From Solirubrobacterales bacterium (GTDB lineage: Bacteria; Actinomycetota; Thermoleophilia; Solirubrobacterales; 70-9): 64,000 nucleotides of DNA. The translations under genes and the position numbers were made by a program. Shown here piece after piece: positions 59,036 through 64,000 of this stretch (positions are counted from its first letter, which is position 1; each line of letters opens with the position of its first letter). A model generated the notes under the pieces. It did not search any database and was not told the DNA's origin. It saw only the letters and a program-made list of their open reading frames with translations. The stretch covers positions 78,903 to 142,902 of the forward strand of contig DATMZR010000036.1 in NCBI GenBank assembly GCA_035573435.1, written 5' to 3'.

Positions 59036-60361
59036 ATGATCCTCGACAACTGGCTCGCCCAGAGGGCCGAGACGTGTCCCGATCGCGTGGCGCTGATCGC
59101 AGAGGGCCGCGAGGTCACGTACGGCGAGCTGGAGGCGGAGGCGACGGCGGCCGCTCGCCGTCTCGCCGCCCTCGGCGTGCGGCGCGGTGCGACGGTGGTC
59201 CTCGAGTTGCCGGCTGGAGCCGAGTACGTGGTGCTCCTCCACGCGCTCATGAAGCTGGGCGCGGTGGCCGAGCCGCTGAACACGCGGCTGGCGCCGGTGG
59301 AGCGCGAGGCCGAGCTCCGGCGCGCCGCGCCCGTGCTCGTAATCTCGCAGTCCGGCGACGCGAGTGGCCCTGAGGCGGACCTGCCCCTGCTCGGGGAGCA
59401 CGATCTCGACGCCGTTCACTGCCGGGTGCTGACAAGCGGCACGTCGGGGCATCCACGTCCGATCGAGCTCACCTACGGAAATCACCTCTGGAGCGCGGTC
59501 GGCTCCGCGTTCAACCTGGGGGTGGACCCGTCAGACCGCTGGCTCTGCTGCCTGCCGCTCTACCACGTTTCCGGGCTGGAGATCGTGCTGCGCTCGGTGG
59601 TGTACGGCACGGGCGCCGTGGTGCAGGACGGCTTCGCCGCCGACGCCGTGGCCGAGGCGCTGGAACGCGACGAGGTGACGCTGATGTCGGTCGTCACCAC
59701 GCAGCTCACCCGGTTGCTGGAGGCCGGCGTCGACCTCTCCGCGCCGCGCGCGATCCTGGTGGGGGGCGGGCCGGTGCCGCTCGAGGTGCTGGAGGAGGCG
59801 ATCGGCCGCGATGCCGCCGTGGTTCAGACCTACGGACTGACGGAGACCGCCTCGCAGGTGACGACACTCGCCCCGCAGGAGGCGCGACGCAAGCTTGGTT
59901 CGGCAGGGCGCCCGCTGCTCACGACCCACCTGCGGATCCAGGACGGCGAGATCCTGGTCCAGGGCCCCGTCGTCGCGCCCGGGTGCGCTGATGAGGACGA
60001 CTGGCTCCATACCGGGGACCTGGGCCGGATCGACGAGGAGGGTTTCCTCTACGTGGAGGACCGGCTGGGCGACCTGATCGTGAGCGGCGGCGAGAATGTG
60101 GTGCCGGCCGAGATCGAGGCGGTCCTGTTGCGTCACCCGGACGTCGCCGACGCCGCCGCCGTGGGCCGTGCCGACGCCGAGTGGCAGCAGGCCGTGGAGG
60201 CGGTGGTCGTGCTTCGGGACGGCGCGGCGACCGGGGCCGCCGAGCTTCGCCGCCACTGCGCCGAGTCGCTGGCCGGCTACAAGGTGCCGAAGCGCTTCGA
60301 GTTCGTCACCGAGCTGCCGCGGACCGACTCGGGCAAGCTGCTCCGCCAGGCGCTTCGCTGA
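59036..60361 (+). CDS. menE: o-Succinylbenzoate--CoA ligase
   Basis: 441 aa adenylate-forming enzyme activating OSB for MenB. P-loop-like [12 protein letters not shown], the adenylation motif [12 protein letters not shown], hinge [20 protein letters not shown] and the catalytic Lys in [10 protein letters not shown]. It is shorter than typical acyl-CoA synthetases, as MenE enzymes are. Assignment rests on these motifs plus location beside menB. The stop overlaps the SnoaL-like gene. Confidence 0.92.
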   Translation: MILDNWLAQRAETCPDRVALIAEGREVTYGELEAEATAAARRLAALGVRRGATVVLELPAGAEYVVLLHALMKLGAVAEPLNTRLAPVEREAELRRAAPVLVISQSGDASGPEADLPLLGEHDLDAVHCRVLTSGTSGHPRPIELTYGNHLWSAVGSAFNLGVDPSDRWLCCLPLYHVSGLEIVLRSVVYGTGAVVQDGFAADAVAEALERDEVTLMSVVTTQLTRLLEAGVDLSAPRAILVGGGPVPLEVLEEAIGRDAAVVQTYGLTETASQVTTLAPQEARRKLGSAGRPLLTTHLRIQDGEILVQGPVVAPGCADEDDWLHTGDLGRIDEEGFLYVEDRLGDLIVSGGENVVPAEIEAVLLRHPDVADAAAVGRADAEWQQAVEAVVVLRDGAATGAAELRRHCAESLAGYKVPKRFEFVTELPRTDSGKLLRQALR

Positions 60362-60768
60362 TGCCCGTGGATACCGCCATGGTTGCCGGCTGGCTCGACG
60401 CCTACGTGGACGCCTGGAAGTCGTACGACCCGGTGGCGATCGGCGCTCTGTTCTCAGACGACGTCAAGTACCGGTTTCAGCCGTGTGACGATCCCGTGGA
60501 GGGTCGCGAGGCGGTGGTCGAGTCGTGGCTCGGGGAGGGGGACCATGAGGGTGCGCCGGGTCGGGACGAACAGGGAACCTATGACGCCTCCTATCGGCCG
60601 ATTGCGGTGGAGGGCGATGTGGCCGTGGCGGCCGGAAGCAGCACGTACACCAAGGGACCGGGTGGGCCGATCGACGAGATCTACGACAACTGCTTCGTGA
60701 TGCGCTTCGACGCCGACGGCCGGTGCCGGGAGTTCACGGAGTGGTTCATCAAGCGCCCGGACCCCTAG
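60361..60768 (+). CDS. SnoaL-like/NTF2-fold protein downstream of menE
   Basis: 135 aa starting in the menE stop (TGATG), so coupled to it. NTF2-like pattern: [44 protein letters not shown], and a final strand with [11 protein letters not shown]. The family covers small-molecule isomerases and many proteins of unknown role. Coupling to menE hints at a quinone-pathway function, but no active-site residue can be named. ilvC starts 10 bp later. Confidence 0.75.
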   Translation: MPVDTAMVAGWLDAYVDAWKSYDPVAIGALFSDDVKYRFQPCDDPVEGREAVVESWLGEGDHEGAPGRDEQGTYDASYRPIAVEGDVAVAAGSSTYTKGPGGPIDEIYDNCFVMRFDADGRCREFTEWFIKRPDP

Positions 60769-60778
60769 AGTCTGGGTG

Positions 60779-61789
60779 ATGAGCGCCAACGACGGGATCT
60801 ACTACGACGCGGACGCCGACCTCGGCCGCCTCCAGGGAAAGACGATCGCGATCCTCGGCTACGGGTCGCAGGGGCACGCGCACGCCCTCAACCTGAGGGA
60901 CTCGGGCTGCGACGTGGTCGTCGGCCTGCGCCCCGGCTCGCCGAGTCGCGCGGAAGCAGAGTCCGAGGGGCTCACCGTGCTTGATGTCGGGGAGGCGGCA
61001 AGCCAGGGCGACGTGGTGATGATCCTGGTACCCGACGAGAAGCAGGCCGAGGCGTGGGAGAGCGAGATCGCCGATGGGATCGCTGCGGGCGACCTGCTGA
61101 TGTTCGCCCACGGCTTCTCCATCCACTTTGGCCAGATCGAGCCGCCCCCGGGCGTCGACGTCGGCATGGTCGCCCCCAAGGGTCCCGGGCATCTGGTCCG
61201 GCGCCAGTTCACGGAAGGCCGCGGCGTTCCCTGCCTGATGGCGGTGCATCAGGACGCAACCGGAGAAGCCCGGGGCCTGGTCCTGGCCTACGCCAGTGGC
61301 ATCGGCGGCGGCCGGGCCGGCGTGATCGAGACAACCTTCAAGGACGAGTGTGAGACGGACCTGTTCGGTGAGCAAGCCGTCCTGTGCGGCGGCGCCACGG
61401 AGCTCGTTCGCGCCGGTTTCGAGACCCTGGTCGAGGCCGGTTACGACCCCCGCCTTGCCTACTTCGAGTGCCTCCACGAGCTGAAGCTGATCGTCGACCT
61501 GATGTACGAGAAGGGCATCCAGGGGATGCGCCACTCGATCTCCAACACGGCCGAGTACGGCGATATGACCCGTGGCAAGAAGGTGATCACCGCCCAGACG
61601 CGAGAGGCGATGCGAAAGCTCCTCGCCGACATCCAGTCGGGCGAGTTCGCGAAGGAATGGATCGCCGAGAACCGGGCGGGGGCCGAGAACTTCCAGCGGC
61701 TGCGCGAGGAGGCCGCGGGCCATCAGGTCGAGCAGGTGGGCGGGGAGCTCCGCAAGATGATGCCCTGGATCGAAGCCGAATCCGGGTAA
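60779..61789 (+). CDS. ilvC: Ketol-acid reductoisomerase
   Basis: 336 aa class I enzyme. Rossmann motif [15 protein letters not shown], DDxxExxxx-like Mg site in the C-terminal knotted domain ([21 protein letters not shown]), and [17 protein letters not shown]. It isomerises and reduces acetolactate. TAGAGT (60766-60771) ends 7 nt before the ATG at 60779, favouring it over the GTG one codon earlier. It lies almost 9 kb from ilvN although the two are usually adjacent. Confidence 0.95.
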   Translation: MSANDGIYYDADADLGRLQGKTIAILGYGSQGHAHALNLRDSGCDVVVGLRPGSPSRAEAESEGLTVLDVGEAASQGDVVMILVPDEKQAEAWESEIADGIAAGDLLMFAHGFSIHFGQIEPPPGVDVGMVAPKGPGHLVRRQFTEGRGVPCLMAVHQDATGEARGLVLAYASGIGGGRAGVIETTFKDECETDLFGEQAVLCGGATELVRAGFETLVEAGYDPRLAYFECLHELKLIVDLMYEKGIQGMRHSISNTAEYGDMTRGKKVITAQTREAMRKLLADIQSGEFAKEWIAENRAGAENFQRLREEAAGHQVEQVGGELRKMMPWIEAESG

Positions 61790-61841
61790 CAGCCGGACGG
61801 CCTGGGATCATGCCCTCGCTTCGTAACCGAAGGGAGAAGCC

Positions 61842-62525
61842 ATGACCGAAACCCCAGAGTCACCCGGAACGCCCGAGACGCCGACGGGACCGCCCGCCGG
61901 AGCCGAGCCTCCTGCGCCGCCACCACCTCCCCCTCCGTCGCCGGAGACCGCGGCCGAGGACTATCCGCTTCACGCCGACATCCAGCACCAGCCCGAGTAC
62001 AGCCGGTTCATGCCGCTCGTCAAGTGGCTGTTGGCGATCCCGCACTACATCGTGCTGATCCTGCTGGCCATCGGCGCCGTGTTTGCGATCCTGATCTCCT
62101 TCTTCGCGGTGATCATCACCCGCCGCTACCCGCGAGGGCTGTTCGACTACGTGGTTGGCGTCTCGCGCTGGGCCTGGCGAGTACAGGCGTACGTGTTGCT
62201 GATGGTGGACCCGTATCCCCCGTTCACGCTTCAGGACGACCCGGACTACCCGGCCCGCTTCGAGATCGACTATCCGGAGGACGGCGTCGCCAGGTGGCGG
62301 CCGCTCTTCGCCTGGATCCTGGCGATCCCCTATCTGATCATCGCGGGGATCCTGTTCTATCTGGCGGAGATCCTCGCCTTCTTCGCCTTCTTCACGATCC
62401 TGTTCGCGAAGAGGTACCCGGAGGGGATGTTCAAGATCGCTCTGGTCGGTCTGCGCTGGCAGGCGCGTGGCAACGCGTACGCGTACTGGCTGACCACCAG
62501 GTACCCGCCGTTCGTCTGGGCGTAG
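61842..62525 (+). CDS. DUF4389-type membrane protein
   Basis: 227 aa, ATG preceded by AAGGGAG. The first 45 residues are Pro/Glu/Thr-rich and disordered. Two similar halves follow, each a long hydrophobic hairpin plus a basic motif: ITRRYPRGLFDYVVGVSRWAWRV and FAKRYPEGMFKIALVGLRWQARG, with YPPFTLQ and YPPFVWA ending them. This matches DUF4389, whose function is unknown. Confidence 0.85.
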   Translation: MTETPESPGTPETPTGPPAGAEPPAPPPPPPPSPETAAEDYPLHADIQHQPEYSRFMPLVKWLLAIPHYIVLILLAIGAVFAILISFFAVIITRRYPRGLFDYVVGVSRWAWRVQAYVLLMVDPYPPFTLQDDPDYPARFEIDYPEDGVARWRPLFAWILAIPYLIIAGILFYLAEILAFFAFFTILFAKRYPEGMFKIALVGLRWQARGNAYAYWLTTRYPPFVWA

Positions 62526-62598
62526 CGGCGAACCGAGCGCCTCGTCGCCACGCCCACACCCGCTCGACCTTCACCGTCGCCGGCTAGGTCCTAACCGC

Positions 62599-62604
62599 GA
62601 TACT
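62599..62604 (+). promoter_or_regulatory. GATACT -10-like element before SnoaL-like gene
   Basis: Ends 9 nt before the ATG at 62614; the intervening CCGCGGGCC and the following ATGTCGCGGGA match the start cassettes at 32340 and 33584 closely. CGGCTAGGTCCT 18 bp upstream is shared with the cassette at 33584. Confidence 0.5.
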
Positions 62605-62613
62605 CCGCGGGCC

Positions 62614-63015
62614 ATGTCGCGGGAGAACGTTGAGGTCGTCCGCGGGATCTACGACCAGTACGCGGCCGGCGACATCGACGGTCTTCTCTCCAGGGTGGAC
62701 CCGGAGATCGAGTTCGACCTCTCCGATCGCCTGCCGGACGAGGGCCTGCATCGGGGTCGCGAGGCATATCGACAGTTCCTGAAGCGCACCTTCGAGCTCT
62801 GGGCCGACTTCCAGGTTGAGGTCGAAGACCTGCTCGATGGGGGTGACGCAGTAGTGGCGATCATTCACACGACTGCAACCGGGCGCGCAAGCGGGATCGA
62901 AATCGACGAGCGCGTCGGTCACGTCTTCTGGCTGCGGGACGAAATCCCGTATCGATTCAAGGTCTTCAGCGACCGGAGCGAGGCCCTGGCGGCGGCCGGC
63001 CTATCGGGGGGCTGA
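62614..63015 (+). CDS. SnoaL-like/NTF2-fold protein
   Basis: 133 aa. MSRENVEVVRGIYDQYAAGDIDGLLSRVDPEIEF is the standard opening of the large actinobacterial SnoaL-like family; YRQFLKRTFELWADF, VEVEDLLDGGDAVVAI and the final FKVFSDRSEALAAAGL follow. It is closest in the window to the protein at 32889. Enzymatic function is unknown. It is preceded by the shared GATACT start cassette. Confidence 0.82.
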   Translation: MSRENVEVVRGIYDQYAAGDIDGLLSRVDPEIEFDLSDRLPDEGLHRGREAYRQFLKRTFELWADFQVEVEDLLDGGDAVVAIIHTTATGRASGIEIDERVGHVFWLRDEIPYRFKVFSDRSEALAAAGLSGG

Positions 63016-63096
63016 CACCGAGCCGCACGGTTCCGACTGGACGCCGCGACTGACCCTCTATAGGGTCGTTACTAGTCTCGACTAGGAGGAGGAGCC

Positions 63097-63855
63097 ATGG
63101 GCCGAATCCGCCAGCACCTGACCTACGCCAACGTCATCTCGACGCTGTGCCTGTTTCTCTTGCTGGGCGGGGGCACTGCGGTCGCCCTCCACGGCACCAA
63201 CACCGTGTTTTCGGACGACATCGTCAACGGCGAGGTGAGGACGCAGGACATCAGCGACACCGACGGGGTGTCGAGCGCCGATGTGCGCGATGACAGCCTC
63301 AAGGACGGCGGTCTTGGGGCGGCAGATCTGGGCCCCGATTCCGTCGGTACAAGCGAGGTCGCGGCCGATGCCGTGGGAACCGACGAGATCATCGACGGCT
63401 CACTGGGAACCTCGGAGCAATCGAGCGCGATCCCCGCCGCTCGGGTCACCAACTCCGCTGACGAATCGACGCGCGACCGCATTGGCGAGAGCCTTCCCTT
63501 CGACTCCGAGCGCTACGACACCGCGGACATGCACACAACCACGAACAACGCGCGACTCACGGCGCCTGTGACGGGGGTCTATGACGTGAGCGCCAGCGTC
63601 ACGTGGTCCTCCGATCCGGACGGCTCCCGCTTCGTGGGGCTCAAAAAGAATGGCGCTACCTTTATCGCCTCGCAAACACAGCCCGCGATCGACGGGAGAC
63701 CGACCGATCAGGATGTCTCACACCAGGCGCTCCTGCAGCAGGGCGACTATGTGGAAGTGAGGGCGCGCCAGGCAAGCAACAACCCACTGGCAGTGATCAA
63801 ATTCCAGGAGACCAGCCCCGAGTTCTCGATGACCTGGCTCGCGCCTGGGCCGTAG
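63097..63855 (+). CDS. Surface protein with DSVG-type repeats and C1q-like domain
   Basis: 252 aa. Begins RQHLTYANVISTLCLFLLLGGGTAVAL, one hydrophobic anchor or signal segment near residues 10-30. A region of degenerate short repeats (VRDDSLKDGGLGAADLGPDS, VGTSEVAADAVGTDE; about 45-108) resembles pentapeptide-like or collagen-like spacers seen in Thermoleophilia. The C-terminal part (about 130-252) resembles a C1q/TNF jelly roll (LTAPVTGVYDVSASVTW, FVGLKKNGATF). A strong AGGAGGAG precedes the ATG. Probably exported; no LPXTG signal is present. Confidence 0.7.
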   Translation: MGRIRQHLTYANVISTLCLFLLLGGGTAVALHGTNTVFSDDIVNGEVRTQDISDTDGVSSADVRDDSLKDGGLGAADLGPDSVGTSEVAADAVGTDEIIDGSLGTSEQSSAIPAARVTNSADESTRDRIGESLPFDSERYDTADMHTTTNNARLTAPVTGVYDVSASVTWSSDPDGSRFVGLKKNGATFIASQTQPAIDGRPTDQDVSHQALLQQGDYVEVRARQASNNPLAVIKFQETSPEFSMTWLAPGP

Positions 63856-63861
63856 GGCAGT

Positions 63862-64000
63862 TCAGCCCGCGTCCTCCGGTGGCGACAGCCGCCCCAGCGC
63901 AGCCTCGATCTCCTCCTGGCTCTTCTGGTCCAGGACCGGCTCGTTCTCGAGCCAGAACACGAAGGCGTGAAGCCAGAGCAGGCGAACGTCGATCGAAAGC
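63862..64000 (-). CDS. C-terminal end of an unidentified protein (5' part beyond window)
   Basis: The last 46 codons of a minus-strand frame ending at TGA (63862-63864). The visible tail is LSIDVRLLWLHAFVFWLEN followed by an acidic helix with QKSQEEIEAALGRLSPPEDAG. No family can be named. Third-position GC and the absence of a competing frame support a real gene. Confidence 0.5.
   Translation of the reverse strand, partial: LSIDVRLLWLHAFVFWLENEPVLDQKSQEEIEAALGRLSPPEDAG

Noticed and set aside
1..64000. A mobile genomic island or prophage.
   Set aside because: No integrase, transposase, phage or conjugation gene, and no long low-GC segment; housekeeping genes are spread throughout.

Overview
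The window is 64 kb of GC-rich chromosomal DNA with densely packed housekeeping genes, and it looks actinobacterial. The best guess is class Thermoleophilia (Solirubrobacterales-like). The grounds are several one-component LuxR regulators whose HTH ends in an 'RAQAVA(L/M)A'-type tail, a men-type menaquinone pathway, a class E-like sortase, a c-di-AMP riboswitch before a cell-wall hydrolase, and many genes whose start codon lies 6-10 nt after a TAnnnT hexamer (apparently leaderless). No integrase, transposase, phage gene, CRISPR array, tRNA or rRNA was seen. The class-level assignment is inference.

Layout. 1-3664: surface-polysaccharide genes (cut-off Wzz-like co-polymerase, GT4 glycosyltransferase, sugar epimerase) and a sortase. 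3730-6463: argG with a coupled 50-aa membrane protein, then a c-di-AMP riboswitch and the hydrolase it should control. 6612-12491: MFS transporter, HD-GYP protein, BldC/MerR-like HTH, a SpoIIE phosphatase/HATPase fusion with its STAS partner, and an HTH-GAF regulator. 12783-18366: LPFTG mini-protein, priming glycosyltransferase, PAS-LuxR regulator, O-antigen-ligase-like protein, epimerase. 18404-23910: sixA, dnaE, a Cys-rich protein, nfo. 24297-28195: GAF-GGDEF-EAL protein overlapping a second LPFTG mini-protein and a second priming glycosyltransferase. 28265-35560: gltX, HDOD-LuxR fusion, response regulator, CymR-like Rrf2, GFA and SnoaL-like proteins, cysK, cysE. 35618-45204: pcrA, folD, a membrane protein, a GMC oxidoreductase, gatCAB. 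45217-49720: NDH-2 behind a perfect palindromic operator, a zinc-ribbon membrane protein, a DUF2304-like/GT2 fusion, UDP-sulfoquinovose synthase, an SCP2-like protein. 49755-61789: ilvB-ilvN and ilvC with the menaquinone genes menF, menD, menC, menA, menB and menE between them. 61842-64000: DUF4389 protein, SnoaL-like protein, a C1q-like surface protein, and a partial gene.

How the parts fit. The surface theme is strongest. One sortase is accompanied by two paralogous cassettes, each an LPFTG-tailed mini-protein directly upstream of a polyprenyl-phosphate sugar transferase, and the second cassette is translationally coupled to a diguanylate cyclase. I infer a sortase-dependent anchor or cofactor for exopolysaccharide made under c-di-GMP control; this is the best candidate here for an undescribed system. 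Two families of intergenic palindromic repeats carry compensatory base changes, mostly between convergent genes, and may be structured terminators or RNAs. The menB/menE promoter region is a 20-bp gap holding one palindrome with a -10 element on each strand.
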